The notes: generated by a model not told the origin, from the letters alone. A DNA stretch of 64,000 nucleotides from Parasponia andersonii (GCA_002914805.1 JXTB01000552.1:89955-153954); one strand, 5' to 3'. Positions 43,197-56,415 are shown, numbered from the stretch's first letter. Translations and numbers: made by a program.

Positions 43197-44270
43197 ATGT
43201 CCTCTCCGATCAGCATTCTCCTCCTCATTTTCGTCGTTGCCCTTTCACCCATCGCCCTTTCGCAGGACACAACCATGGCCGAGTGTGCCCCTCGTCTGCT
43301 TCCACTTGCGCCCTGCGGAGCGTTTGTGCAGGGTAACACCCAGTCGCCAGCCCAGTCGTGCTGCGACAACCTCAAGCAGATCTATGGGCAGCAGCCGCAG
43401 TGCCTTTGCCTGCTGCTCAACGACACTACTCTCAGCTCGCTTCCTATCAATAGCACACTTGCTCTGCAACTGCCAACTCTGTGCAGCCTCCAAGTAGACA
43501 TCTCTGTTTGTTCAGGTAAATCCTACCATATTCTACAAACTATCACTCAACAATATTCTTCTTTTTTTCTCTTTTTCGAGGATTTCCGGAATATGTTACG
43601 ATAAATTCCGCGTTACATAACGAATAGATTATTACCATTTTGTTAAGTTTGCGTAATATGATTTTGACATAATACGCTAGTTTTTCATGTGCATACATAT
43701 ACATGCGTGTTTAACTAATCTACTATTAGCACCAATATGTTTGATTTTACTATTAGAAGATTAATGGATCTTATACTTTATTCGGTGTATTTAATTTAAG
43801 TTTACATGTTCTTTTATTTTTATTTAATTTTGTTGAAGGGACGACTGTGCCTAGTCCTCCTGGGTCTCAAGTTTCTCTAGGGTCCAGGGACACCAACTCC
43901 AGTTCAACTGCTGTAAACTCTACAATTGCCGGTATACAACTACATAATTATTCTAATATCAGTGCCGTATAATTCTCAAATTCGGGAAAGAGCCACGGAA
44001 AAGAAACTTAAAACTCGAGACACGGCATATTATCAAATTTGCCCACCAAACTGAAGTTTCTTTACGGCTTTAAACTATGATTCTACACGTTTTGGCTTGA
44101 CGTTTTTATTTTCTCCTATGTCAGCTACTCCGATGACTCAAACGGTACCGAGATCACCCAACACTGCCATCGGATATGGGTTGAGCAAAAGTGAGAGCCT
44201 TAGTTTGAAGACTGGTAGTGATTTCACGGTGGTGATGGCAGCTGCTCTGTTTACCTATGTTCTTGGTTAA
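43197..44270 (+). CDS. GPI-anchored non-specific lipid-transfer protein (LTPG type), three exons
   Basis: LTPGs bind lipids at the outer plasma membrane or cell wall and help cuticle or suberin lipid export. Exons: 43197-43515, 43839-43931 and 44125-44270, joined in phase through CAG|GTAAAT, TTGAAG, GCCG|GTATAC and TGTCAG, giving 185 residues. Residues 1-22 are a signal peptide (ILLLIFVVALSPIALS). All eight cysteines of the fold are present at 30, 40, 55, 56, 69, 71, 96 and 105 (C-X9-C-X14-CC-X12-CXC-X24-C-X8-C). Exon 2 encodes a Ser/Thr/Pro-rich linker (PSPPGSQVSLGSRDTNSSS). The tail has a small-residue site and the hydrophobic stretch FTVVMAAALFTYVLG, a GPI-attachment signal. No defects are seen. 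The exact LTPG subgroup is not assigned. Confidence 0.93.
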
Positions 44271-45786
44271 GTAATATTTTATCTCCATATGTTTAACAGG
44301 GACAAAATGAAAATAGAGGCTTTAGTGATTTTTAGGTACTGACAAGTAGTAATGTTATCGATTAATTACTAGTTAGGCAATTTTACTTCCATGACCGAGG
44401 AATTTGATCTACTTATACTTCTATCAAGTTGATTAGTAATACTGTGAGTTATATGTCGGGTAATTTATTTCTCTCGAGTTTGATATGAATGCTATTTCAA
44501 TTATACTCCTATCAAGTACCATAAACTTTGTTGGTTTCTACTATGTTACGAGGGCAATCGGGACCAGAGGAATTGTTAGTGCAAATGTAGATGTAAAATC
44601 ATCTGTTAAGGCTAAATCTCCATTTTCACAGTAGAATTACCTTAATTTGGGCCCATGGCGGTGTCATGAGCTTTTATAAAACCTGCTATGCTACAATCAG
44701 CAATGCTAGTTCTAAGAACCAACTCACAAAACACACTAACAAATTTGCGGGATCCTCTACAAAATTTACGTGTCGACCAAACACTCGTACCAGTATATGG
44801 TACTTATCACTACACATGCTCTTTAGTATTTTCCATGCTACAATAAACCATTTTTTTTTCGGGAGCCAAACGGTAGACCGTCTCCAAAAAATTCTGATAA
44901 AGATAATGGAGAAGATCTAATAAAAAACATAGAGTGATGACTTTTACTAAAACAAGGCAGTAGAACAGAAATGCTACAACAAAGTCTAAGAACAAGAGTC
45001 TCAAGCATCATGCCTAAGTAAAAATGGGTAGTTTTCCAATCAAACTACACAATTATGAATCTTGAAGAACTTGAAAGTAGAAAAGTGTGACCTTGTTGAA
45101 ATTATACTACAAATCGAGTTTGACCATGTCAAAAATGCTCTGTTTATTCTGCAAAGTAAGCAAATGCCAGTTTGATACTGGAAAATAGGTAATTTGGGCT
45201 TATGTGAGGACTAAATTGACAAATGGCTAACAAAGTATAGAGACTATGTACTTAGTTCCTAGTGGTTATTACTTATTAGTATATCAAATTCTAGTTTATT
45301 TGTGGTTCAACAGCATACACAGTGTCTTGCTCTGTAATGATACAACACTTTACTTTCTACTTCTGAAAAATTTATTGAAAGTAGTTGGCCAAAATATTAA
45401 AGCTTCTCTTCCAGATAACTATACTACAAATTCCCAAGAGGCTTCTGCCACTGACAGTGCAAGGATACCGTGAAAACAACGTAGAAACCCCCGCCTACAA
45501 AGTCTCATACCCAATTCAAGGAGCTCTAATATCATGGGAAGTTGACAAAAATATTAGAGGTAATAACCTTGGTACGACAACAATTAGAAAAAGAAGAGAC
45601 TGAATTGACAATCATTTTGACAAATTTTCTTCTTAACTCAATTGCATACTAAGAAGAATCTCTGTATCAACGTATCAAACATTACAATGGAACCATCACC
45701 TTGCAAAAATACCTTCTTTGAGTTGTTTCTTTGCCTAGGATTATACAATATACCAGTTGTAAAGGTGATTTGTTCCTTTTGGTAGA
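44271..45786. other. Intergenic between the LTPG and plastid-protein genes
   Basis: The two genes converge, so both 3' UTRs lie here. A phrase TTATACTnCTATCAAGT occurs twice (about 44414 and 44502). Frames at 44666-44920, 45246-45473 and 45385-45603 match nothing I recognise. Confidence 0.4.
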
Positions 45787-47702
45787 CTATTCCAAACTAG
45801 GAGCCACCTCGGTCGGGTTGGATTCAAACACATCTGGATTAGATGCCTCAGGTTCTTCTAAAAGCTCTCGGGACTGAACTGACTCCTTGTATACAGGAGT
45901 GTCCTTAAAATCCGTAGCTCCTTCGTTGTAAGTTGCCACAGCAATCCCACAAGCAATAAGCTGTAAAGAAGTGAAGGACATGGAACATTAACATTAAAAA
46001 GTTCAAAGAGCATGCATTCTCAAGACCGAAGGAAAAACTCCAAACCATGCATAAGGAAGCCAACAAAAATTTTGCATGCTGTTTTCAGTTTTATTAGGCG
46101 GCTGGAGAATGCTTTCAAGTTCAAGACCCTCTATCTATGAACATAGTTCTTCATTATAGAAAGATTTAGGATGGTAGCATGTTTTTCCTTTACCTTACCA
46201 AGGGATGTCACCATTCCTAACAGGTGAAGATTATAAACTAGAAGTAAAAACATGTATTCACACTTGCTGCCTCTTTGCAATTTCAAGAAATTTTGTCACC
46301 AACTAAATTCATAAATAAGAGTCTCCGCATAAAGGAGTGCAGAAGTAGTAGCCAAATGGTTTCAGAATATCTTGTAATTCATTAACAAAGATTTGGTGAA
46401 GCATGTTATAGCTATAGGTGGTTGTCTAATAGCATTAAGTGCCTAAGGTGAGATTTCTCTCAAAAGGACCAAATCAGTGTTCACTTTTCCTAAGCAAATT
46501 ATAAGTCCGCAAACAGCCCCAAGATAACAATTCAGTTTTTGTTCGACTCTACTCCAACAAACCTATAAGACTCAAGTGGCTTTTACTTCCTCCCAAAAAC
46601 TCCAAAGGCAAAATAAAATGTTCATGGGGTTGGATAAGAAAGTTTATAGGATTGGATTATATATAGTAAAGTTCAAGGTTTGGTTGATAAACTTACTATT
46701 ACGGGCCACATACGATTAAATTGCAATTTTTGACTTACTATGAAAAGAACAACGAAATCACCGAGCTTTCTGAGCTAGATAATAAAATGCATTTTTCTCA
46801 CTGTTAGATTACCAAACTAACCAAAAACTTAAACTGTTAGAACGCAAGACAGTAATAGTATTATACTTCGACAATCCACGGTGACAAGTTAGTATTATAC
46901 TTAATCACCCAGTACCAAGTCCGAGAGTGCACTCTTCGACTTGTAGGCCTTACTTTGAGGATCCTTACACACATGCCTAGGCCTACGTCAAGACCAATGC
47001 ATCGGTATGATTGGAACTAAAGAGCAGCAAGCTACTCTACTCTGATATACCATGTTAGATTACCAATCCATCTCAAAAGCTTATACATACTATTAAGAGG
47101 TTAACAAAAAAATAATTTTTTACTCTAACGGTCACAAAAGCTAAGACCCCTGTTTCTAATTATGTCAATCTGTAAGCCTATTATTCGAGATATTCATAAA
47201 CAAACATTAACACAACAGAAAACCGGGGAAAAAAAAAAAGTACTACCGCAAAAAATATGCCGAAAGCCCACAAGTACTCGACCAAGAACCCAAGCGGATC
47301 CCACTGTTCACCTTCCCAGAAGTCTTTTTCCTCACCAGGAAGCTTAGGCAAGAAATATCCATCGTCAACATCATCAACGGCTGACCCACCTCCGCTTTCG
47401 AGACCAGAACCATTTTCGAGACGACCCCTTTTGATCTCAGCCACCCGTGGGTCTCTGCCTTCTTCTAGTTCTTGGTCTCTGGTCGTGGTGGTGCTCCTCC
47501 GGTTCTTGCCGTCGAACCTCCCGCTTCTGGAAGAGAACTTCTTGGCCGAGACTGCCACGTGGAGGGTCCTCGAGGAGAGAGAGAAGATGACGTGGCGGCG
47601 AGTGGGGAGGTGGGTGTAAGGGTGTCTGGCGGGGTTGCCGGAGAGGATCGTGGCTCCTCCACCGCCACCTATACCACTACCGTTGGCTGCGTTTAGAGCC
47701 AT
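45787..47702 (-). CDS. Predicted plastid membrane protein, conserved in plants, two exons
   Basis: Exons: 47247-47702 (152 codons) and 45787-45960, joined in phase 0 at GCG|GTAGTA and CTTTACAG, giving 209 residues. Residues 1 to about 55 are rich in Ser, Arg and small residues with few acids, as in a chloroplast transit peptide. An acidic segment follows, then DGYFLPKLPGEEKDFWEG and WDPLGF. One membrane span crosses the splice site (about 138-163: LVEYLWAFGIFFA joined to LIACGIAVATY). The tail NEGATDFKDTPVYKE ... DVFESNPTEVAPSLE looks strongly conserved, and I recall similar unnamed chloroplast proteins in other plants. Function is unknown. The 1286-bp intron contains repeat-like DNA. Confidence 0.88.
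46800..47090. repeat. Degenerate repeat inside the intron of the plastid-protein gene
   Basis: TGTTAGATTACCAAACTAAC (about 46802) is echoed by ATGTTAGATTACCAATCCAT (about 47052). The stretch between is GC-richer than its surroundings and contains CTCTGATATACCATGTTAGA, a phrase common at ends of small plant retroelements. Possibly a decayed TRIM or LTR remnant. Confidence 0.35.
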
Positions 47703-48419
47703 GAGTGGATGAGAGTTGGCTTTGAGTTACGGAGAGACTGAGAACATAAGCTCTTTGCGGATAAGGAGTGTGGATATTTGATTATGTATGTTTCTAATCC
47801 ATTATCCGACCCGACTCCCTACCTCGATCCGAATATACCTCGATGCTGGAATCTAGTAAAGTCGACAAAATGAAAAAGGTAAAATCTATACTTAAAAAAA
47901 GCAAAATGCTAGATGTGCTCTGTTATATTATGAATTCTACAATAAAATTAGAATGCGTAAAAAAAGTTCATTTAGCATTCTTTAAAAGGTAATCCTATAT
48001 CTTCTCTTTTTTTGTTTTAAATAACACAAAAGAAAAAAAATTATCATATTCCTTATTATTTATATATTGTTTAATTCTTGATAGTAATTCATATTATGAG
48101 ATGACATGACAACAGTTCCGCAGGGGTGAGCCAATGATTTAATCCAAGGACGAAAAAAAAAAATTCAAGTTGCCATAAAAGTTTGCCCAATATAAAAGAG
48201 GTGTGAAATTGAGAAAAAGTTGCATGTTAAAATATGAAAGGAACATAATTACGTAAAAAGAGAAACTAGGGGAAAAAAAAGAGAGAAACTATTAAAATAC
48301 AAAGACAGAAGTATTTTTGTCTGAAAATTGTAGAAACACCAAGAAAAGAAATTGTAGAGGAGAGCCACTGAGTTAAAAGGTGAGACTATACGAGAGAGAG
48401 ATTGACTGAGTGAATTTAA
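47703..48419. other. Upstream region of the plastid-protein gene and intergenic DNA
   Basis: AT-rich with homopolymer runs. No TATA box is certain. No gene is seen. Confidence 0.35.
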
Positions 48420-48589
48420 AGAAAATTAGGTATATGTACCTTTTTTAAAAGTTGCTTAAATAGATGTCCAAATTTTATATTTTATAGCTTAATGTCCAAA
48501 TTTAAAAACTCTCTAGGTTAAATTTTCAATTCCACCCTTATTTAATTTCTTTTTTTTCTTTTTTTTTTCTTTTTCTTCCCCTTTCTTGC

Positions 48590-48748
48590 TTACTCGTTCT
48601 TCCTCTCTCTCTCTCTCCTCCAACTCTCTCTTTGTTTTTTCGTGGCTCTCTCTCTCTCTTTCTCTCTCGCTCGCTCTCTCTCCTCTTGCGCTTTCTCACT
48701 TTCTCACTTTCTCTTCTCTTGTGCCCTTTCTCTCTCTCTCTCTCATTT
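48590..48748. repeat. CT-rich microsatellite
   Basis: Nearly pure (CT)n/TTTCTC sequence. The frames it opens on either strand (48586-48816, 48538-48849) are low-complexity artefacts. Confidence 0.9.
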
Positions 48749-51700
48749 TGATTTATTTTCCAATAAACTTTCGTACTTTTTGTTGTTTTGAGATTCTTCT
48801 CCAACAGCATGTGTGACGAATTTGTTCTGTTACATTTGAAGGTATGCATTCTGTTATTCGTGTGAGCTTTGATTTTAATTTTGTTTGATTGTATTATGAC
48901 TTATTTTGGGACTTTTGATTTTTATTACTAATTTGTCTTACAATTAATGTTAATTTCTTATATAATCTTGCTTGTTGTTACTAATTAAATATTATTTTTG
49001 TTTTCCTATGTGTTTTTAAATTATTTTTTGTAATTAGTACTGGTTTATTAATTTTTTGTCTTGTTCATATGTTTTTTGTGGTGGTATATGATATTATTAT
49101 TCGTTGGTTCTTGTTGCTAAAGATGTTTGTTATTTTGAGTTTAGTTCATGAATTTTTTGTCGCAGTATATGTGATTTGTATACGGGTATATAATGTTTCT
49201 TCTCTTTAGTTTTTGTTTATGAACATGTTAGATATTTTCTAGTTTGGTTCATAAATTTTTGTTTTGTATATGTAATTTTTAAGCTCTTATATTGTATTTT
49301 TGGTCGTGGTATATGATTTTTGAATTTTTTTTCGTAATTGATAATAGTTCATGATTTTTTTTTGTCGTGGTACGTATATTTTCTTTAGAAATTCGTCTTA
49401 TAATTGATCTTAATTCTTATATAATCTTTTTTTTTGTTAGGTTTAAGTAGCTATTTTTATTTTCCTATGTATTTTAAATTTTTTTTGTAATTGGTAATAA
49501 TTCGTTACATTTTAGTCGTAGTATATGTGATATTTGTAATAGTATATGTGATCTCTTTTATCGTATATGGTATTATTATTCACTGATTTTGTTGATGAAT
49601 ATATTTTGCATTTATAGTTTGGTTCATATATTTTTGGCCTTGGTGTATGTTTTATCTTTTGTGTGTGTTGGTATGTGTCTTTTTTGTTATTATTGATTAA
49701 GATGTTCAATGCTCTTATTCGGTTCATATATTTTTGTTCTTTTTTTGCGGTGGTATATGTTGTGTGGTTATTCTTGATTAACATATTAATTATTTTGTTA
49801 TTATTGATCAAAAGTTTGAACTCATGTATGTTGTTTTTCTATTCTATTTTTTTTTATTATAGCACATAGTTTTTTATATTTGGTACATGAATTTTTTAAC
49901 TTTGTATATACATGCACGTATCTCTTGATCCACTAGATGAGATTTTTTTTAATATTAATATTTGTTTCTTGTTTTTTTTGTACAAATTCGTATACAAATT
50001 ATGAATTTAATGAAAATTAAGTATTTTTTTATGGTGTTTGGAGTTTTTATTAAAGGGTGGCATCATTGTAGGCCTGTGATATTAGTTGATAGAACACAGG
50101 GATCATTATCTTTTTTTTTTATATTAAGTTTGTAATTTATTTTATTTTGAAATAAAGGGGTTTCTTTTTCATATTTTGGTAAATGAATTTTTGTCTTGAT
50201 ATATCAAATTATTGTTATAGTATATGAGGTTATATACCAGCTTTATTACTTTAGATATTAGATATTGTTGTTTTGTTTCTATCTATTCTCACACTTTCAA
50301 ATACATTATTTTTTATTATTGGTATATTAAAATTTAGTCATGGTATATAAAGTTATATTAAAATTTAGCCATATATACTAAATTCCAATTCTTAAGATCC
50401 ATAAAGAAAAAATATTATCATTCTTAAATAGTTTTGATCACTCAAGTATACCTTACAAAGTGAATAACTAGAAGTAAATAGGTAACAGTTTAAATATATA
50501 TCAAATCATATTACCCAAAATATATGAACCAAGGATGAAATTTTCTAATATTTAATATGTTCACAATTAAAAGTTTTTAGTACAATAATCTTTGTCAAAT
50601 TAAAAAGGCAAAATATTATATTGTTTTTACTAAACTAATAAAAGATCATATTTTCTATATCACTTGTATATCTTGTCTTTGTCTTGTTATCAACCCAATG
50701 ATAAAGTTCAACTGTCGTCTTTAGCCCCAAAAATATCATTTTATTTTGTATTATTTTCTTTATGCCAACATTTATCATTAATACTTCCACTCTTTTTATT
50801 ACAAACACGTCGTAGTCAATCCTATTTTCACAAGAGAACTTTTCAATTAATCAAATACAAATTAAATTGATACTATAAAATTACCGCTATTAAAATTTAA
50901 TGAACCATGATGAAAATTTTATGAAGCACTAAGAAAAATTATGAACCACTATAAAAATCATTAACCACTATAAAATTTTGTGAAGCACTGCGCGATTAAA
51001 GATAAAGGAAGAAAATGTCAAACTTAGGAAAAAAAATTATTGTGATTCATGCAATAAGCTACAGCATTCAAAATCTGAACCAAATCCTAAGTATTATTCT
51101 TATAAAGAGAAATAAACTCATTCTTATGGCGTGGTGTGGTGCGTGTTTAAAAGAGAAACTCTAAAGAATAGCAACCAAGAAATGAAATAAAGAACAATAA
51201 CTAAGAAATGAAACAAAGAACAATAACTAAAATATGAATCATGAACCATGTACCAAACCACTATAGTTTTTGAAATCCCCTATGTGTTTATTAAACTTAG
51301 TTTTTGAAACTCTTTTGTGCTCATTATATAAAGGAAATAGGCAACACTATTTATGCTTAAAGCTTAAAGGATCTTATTGAATAAGAAAAAAAAAAGTACC
51401 ACAAAATATAAAATGACATGAACCAAACACAAATTAAACAAATATATGAACTATAAATAATATTATTAATTAATTACATAAATTTATTAACTAAACACAA
51501 ATTAAAGTAGTGCTGAAAGATTTATGAATCGTTATTGAAAATTCATGAACCATAACAAAAATTTTATGAACAACTAAGAAAAATCACGTACCACTATAAG
51601 AATCATGAACTACTGTGAAAGAATCATGAATCAATATGAAAATTTTATAAACCACTATGAATAAAATCATGAACTACTACGAAAATTTTATAAACCATTA

Positions 51701-52692
51701 TGAAAAATTCTAAACTGCAGTTTATATTTATGTAGAATATCACATAAATCTTGTTCTTATATAACTATAGTCATTAATATGTGAACCAAAAATTCATATA
51801 TAAACCTATTTATATAGCTATGATCATTGAAAATATATAAACCGAAATACCATAATTCCATAAATTAGAATAAACTATTATCATTTTTTTAGTATTTCAA
51901 GGAATAATAATAAGTGCTTAATACTAAATAATCAAGTGTATAAAGTTTGCATTAGATGACAAAAATACTATAAACCCGTGTGAAACACATCATGAACCCA
52001 TATGAAATACTCATGAACTAAACAAATTTGTATATTAGATCATTGTATAAGCAGAACCACTCAATAAAATGAATCTAGTTACATAAACATCAATTTGACT
52101 TTTAAATTGAAAACTATTTGCTAAACATATATTAAGAAGACATTCAATGAACTAAACAAGAGGAACATAGCAAATGTAAACCATAACAGTAATATCATGA
52201 ATTACACTCATAAATTCATGAATTAAAGACATAAATTTATGAATCAAATAGAATAGTATCAACAAAACAGACTTTTTTTAGCCTGAAAAGCATTCTACAT
52301 AGTATAAAGCAATAGATCCAAATTCAAAGCACATATTACATATATCATTATTTACATATAAATATTTTTCAATTACTAGCTACAATATTCAAGATATGAG
52401 TTCAACTCCAATTTCTATGAATGATTCACCCAAATTTATATACTAAATAGAAATCAAAGAATCAATATAAGTATATGAACTATAAAAATATATAATCTAA
52501 ATTCAGCCACACTCAAACTCAAAAACTAAAAATTAGAGTTCATGATTTATCATTAACCCCATTAACAAAAGAGCAGACCCAAATTACGAACCTTAAAATC
52601 TATGAATCATTTATCAAAATTTTATGTCGAGAAACCAAAACAATATTGCAGTAAAAAAAAGACCTTCACTTAAATTCGCAAATACTATTTGA

Positions 52693-52695
<3 letters not shown>

Positions 52696-52732
<37 letters not shown>
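52696..52732. repeat. (TA)n microsatellite
   Basis: About 18 TA units inside the right half of the inverted-array element. Confidence 0.9.
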
Positions 52733-52736
<4 letters not shown>

Positions 52737-53639
52737 ATAACAATATCAAGAACCGGATTCAAATTTATATATACCACATACAAAAAATTATGAACCGAAT
52801 TTAACATAAGTTAGATCAGATCTAACATATATCAAAACCTATATTTTTCACCATAATCATGAACTAAAATAGGAATTAATCAACCAAAAATAAAAACTCT
52901 TAAATTTTCCATTGAATCTACCAAAAATTAAAACGTCAAAAGGGATTGAATCTAGAAGTGATTGAATCTTGAAAAACTAGATTCACTCCAATCTAATTTT
53001 TAGGTGATGAATTTCAATCCAATCTTTGAATCGCTTAGACTTAGGTATGAAGTTGAAAAAAACCAAAAAAACTAGGTTATATTTCTATAGTATTTTATAA
53101 ATCTAGGTTAATGAAGACAATGAACTTAATAAAAAGTTTATAAGTAAACTCACTCAATATTCTAGTTGGAACTCAAACTTGAGAAGTTATCAGTGGACGT
53201 TTCATCTATAGAGTATGATAGTTGTTTATACATAATTTTTTTAATATTGATATTGAAGAGCTATATAGTTTTGATATTTGAGGATTAATGGTGCAAATGA
53301 TCGAGAAAATATTAGAAAAAAAATGTGCAAAACTTTAAAGGAGAAGGGAATTGATAGAAAATAGCAAAAAAGAAGGTGGCTATTTAGGAAACTGAGTGTA
53401 AGTTAGGAAAAATCAGTGGGAAGATGAGAGAGAAGGCTTAGGGTTAATAAGAGTGTTTAAGGTATAAATTTTCTAACAGGCTTATTTGTTGGATATTTAG
53501 CAATAAAAAACGGGTTGTGGTCATGAATTAAGTCTTGGGTCAAAAATTAGTCATATACTTATGTAACCCGTGAATTTGCCCTTTCATTTTATGAGAAATT
53601 AGACATTATACGGTATTTTCTAGAAAAAAAAATTGAAAA

Positions 53640-53960
53640 ATACAGTGGTTTATGTTGTTTTGGTACGGTATCGTTTTATTAGAAAATTATCGTTTTCTAA
53701 TACGATTTAGAAAAATAGCATTTTTAAGATAGTAACTTGTAACTAATAACTAGTTTTTAGAAATTGGTAACTAATTACTAAAGGTATTTATAACTAGTAT
53801 ATAATTGGTAATCAATAACCGACAACTAGTTTTTAGAAATTGGTAACCAGTAACTATTTTAAAAAGAGTATTTTTCTATAAAAAATTTTAAAAGTGATAT
53901 TTTTCTAATAAAATCGATACTAAAATTTGAAAAAAGCTTGACTTATGTATTTTTGTAATT
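53640..53960 (-). repeat. Dispersed repeat, GTTACTAGTTACC core family (copy 3, inverted to copy 1)
   Basis: Reverse complement reads TTATTAGAAAAATATCACTT, then GTTACTGGTTACCA, AACTAGTTATTAGTTACAAG and GCTATTTTTCTAAAT, parallel to 36420-36720. It lies directly outside the 48-53.6 kb element. Confidence 0.7.
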
Positions 53961-54399
53961 TTTTTTATTTTTATAGGTAAAAGTGTTGAAACACTTAATT
54001 TTATAATTTCTAATTAATTCTTTCATGGGCTGCACAATTTAAAAGAGAATCAAATGGGCTTGAGGGAAGAGTTTGGGTAAGCAAGTGGGGTTTACTTTAC
54101 AAGATGGGCTTCAGTTTAGTATTATAGTTGTTAACTCAAAATCAGCACGGGACAAAAAATGGAATTTACAAATTTAGAGGGACAAGACATGATTTATAAA
54201 GAAAATTTATATACTATTTTTTTTAAAAAAAAAAAAAAGTCAATGGGGCAAGTGCCCCTTCGGCCTCGCGTTCCTCCGTCCTGGTTCCACTTAATTAATA
54301 ATCGTGTCAAACGTTTAATTCGTTTTAGGAATATGTATTGAACTTGATATGATTATTCATCACAATCGACATGAATATGAACTCAAACAACTGCATCAT
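53961..54399. other. Intergenic
   Basis: Contains a short GC-rich hairpin GGGGCAAGTGCCCC at about 54245-54258 after an A-run, of unknown meaning. No gene is seen. Confidence 0.35.
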
Positions 54400-55905
54400 A
54401 AGAAACTGTTAGGGATATCTCCTGCAACCAATTAGAGATCGACAAGTGGCAAGAGTTGTTACATGTCAAATGACAAAGCAAAGGATAGTCAGCCCAAGTA
54501 ATCATCTGAGCACAGCGAATAGGGTTCAATCTTTGAAAGTCCTTATATGCTCGAATTGGGTTTTGACAAATCACTTGATGTTACAACCAAGTTTATACGA
54601 ACAATCGCTCACAAATAATACATGCAAACAATCTTATCACAATATGATGTTAAACATATCTGACAAATATGAATCCTTAGGGCATATGCATGTGGTCCCA
54701 AGGCAATAAAAGCACATCATCTCACATGTGGATCCTTTCCATCTCTATTTATACAAGGTTAGGGGAGACACATTCCTATATTTTAAGGAACACTTGGCGC
54801 CAGCATCATTTTCATCTCTACTGACATCCTTTTTGCATCAGCGTAAGGAAAAAAAAAATAAATGAATATAGGTTCATACGAGAATTTATCCATATTGAAG
54901 GCATGATCAGACTGTCATAAACTTTAGTTAAGAGCCTAATGCAGTTACTCAGATGACCAATTTCCTGGTAGTTGACCAATGCTTGGCATATAACCAATCA
55001 TTTTTCGACTAGGTATTGACGTACCATCTCATGATGAAGTTCCCTATTGAATAAGGAGTTGGCTAGATTAAGGTAGACAAGACCTTCAGCAAGAAAGTGT
55101 TAAGATACAGCAACCAAGGGGACCGGAAAGCTCACATGCATGGTTTCAACTAGATACCAAACTGAACAATTCGAGCTACTTTCATGAAAAATTGAGGACA
55201 ATAGGGGAATTATATACTAGAAAAGACCATAAGGAAAAGAAAGCCGAGCCTGTGAAAGATTTGGAGTCTATTTCAATAGACGACCTGCACTTCAAGAGCA
55301 TGGTCCAAATCAGATCAAGGTTGTTGGGTGAACTCGGGAAAACTTGTGGAATTCCTTAAAGAGTGTAAACACATATTTGTGTGGTCTCAAGAAAATATTA
55401 TGCTTGAAATAGAGCCGAAGGTCATAGTACATCAATTCAAAGTGGACGAGCACGTCGAACCCTTTATGCACATAAAGTTCAAACCAGAGATATATGCAAC
55501 TATAAACGAAGAAATATGCATATGTACGAAGAAATAGACAAACTGTTTAAGGTTGGATTTATTAAGAGTGTAACCTATCCTCTACGTTAGGCAATGTGAC
55601 CCTAGTTAAAACATCGAATAGGAGGTGGAGGGTTTGCATCAATTTTACTGATCTATAAAAGGCATGCCAGGATTCCTTCCCTCTTCCCAAGATCAGATCA
55701 ACTAGTTGATGCAATAATTGATCATGGGCTATTGAGCTTTATGAATGATTACTTTGGTTGCAATCATATAAGGGCGTGTTATGAGGATGAAGAGAAAACT
55801 TACTTTACAACTGACCAAGGGTTATACTGCCACCTGATGATACCCTTTGGACTGAAAAATGCCAACAACGGCACCAAAAAAGTGTCGTATATTTTGCACG
55901 GGTAC
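54400..55905 (+). pseudogene. Ty3/gypsy retrotransposon fragment (possible LTR end, PBS, protease-RT)
   Basis: 54400-54790 looks LTR-like (CTATTTATACAAGGTTAGGG as TATA region). CTTGGCGCCAGCATC at 54793 resembles a primer-binding site. Gag is missing. About 54930-55110 gives the protease end (MTNFLVVDQCLAYNQ, TYHLMMKFPIE). 55330-55905 gives RT pieces: VHQFKVDEHVEPFMHIKFKP, VCINFTDL, then YFGCNHIRACYEDEEKTYFT and LYCHLMIPFGLKNAN. Many stops interrupt it. It breaks off before the YxDD motif at about 55865-55905. This is not the same family as the element at 9859-22510. Confidence 0.75.
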
Positions 55906-56415
55906 AAAATCATACAAGTAATAAAATGATATTAAAACAAAGTATCGTTCTTAAACTGGTGATTTTAGTAAGTGCCCAAATTAATTAATCCTACTATTAT
56001 TGGAATAAACTATAAAAGGTGTACTAAAAAGAAAGAAAAAATAAACAATCAGAAAGCAAATAAATATGTGATGGTATTCCAGTGGATAAAGACGCTCTAA
56101 CGAATTGCCCTTAACTTATACGGTTTAATTCTTTTGACCAAGTTATTAAAGAATATTACTATGTTGATACTCGAAAATACTCACGTTACTGATACTCTTT
56201 CTCAAGCAATATCAAAACATACTTTTCACATATAAACACACTATATATATATAAGGGTTGTAGTACATAAAAACTCATATAACTAAATAATCTTAACTAA
56301 GTACTAAAAAAACAAAAGGGTCTATTGAATTATAAATTTCTTGGAAATTTCAAATGAGCTATTAGATATAAGTGAAGTAATAAGGTAGAAAATAACTAAA
56401 GGGGGAAAATAGTAA
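55906..56415. other. Intergenic or retroelement-derived, no gene
   Basis: AT-rich. The wording near 55893-55990 (TTTTGCACGGGTACAAAATC, CTGGTGATTTTAGTAAGTGC) gives me the impression of a common plant repeat, but I cannot name it. Confidence 0.3.

Larger units (their letters stand above)
48420..53583. mobile_element. Large non-autonomous element with inverted motif arrays, about 5.2 kb
   Basis: The left half (about 48840-50350) is packed with plus-strand words like GTTCATGAATTTTTTGTCG and GTGGTATATG. The right half (about 50900-52650) carries their inverse, CATGAACC and ACTATGAAAATTTTATGAAC, so the halves are head-to-head. The outer parts also match in inverse: ATTTTATAGCTTAATGTCCA at 48479 against TTTATTGCTAAATATCCAAC read from about 53502 on the minus strand, continuing through CCnTTAnACnCTTATTnAnC. 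The right end, read inward, starts GGGCAAATTCACGGGTTACA. No transposase is seen. A MULE or foldback origin is inferred; the left border is approximate. Confidence 0.6.

Noticed and set aside
47257-47619. Plus-strand frame of 120 codons opposite the plastid-protein exon
   Set aside because: Shadow of the minus-strand exon, which has transit-peptide, membrane span and in-phase splicing.
48538-48849. Minus-strand Arg/Glu/Lys-rich ORF
   Set aside because: Encoded by a CT microsatellite; not a credible protein.
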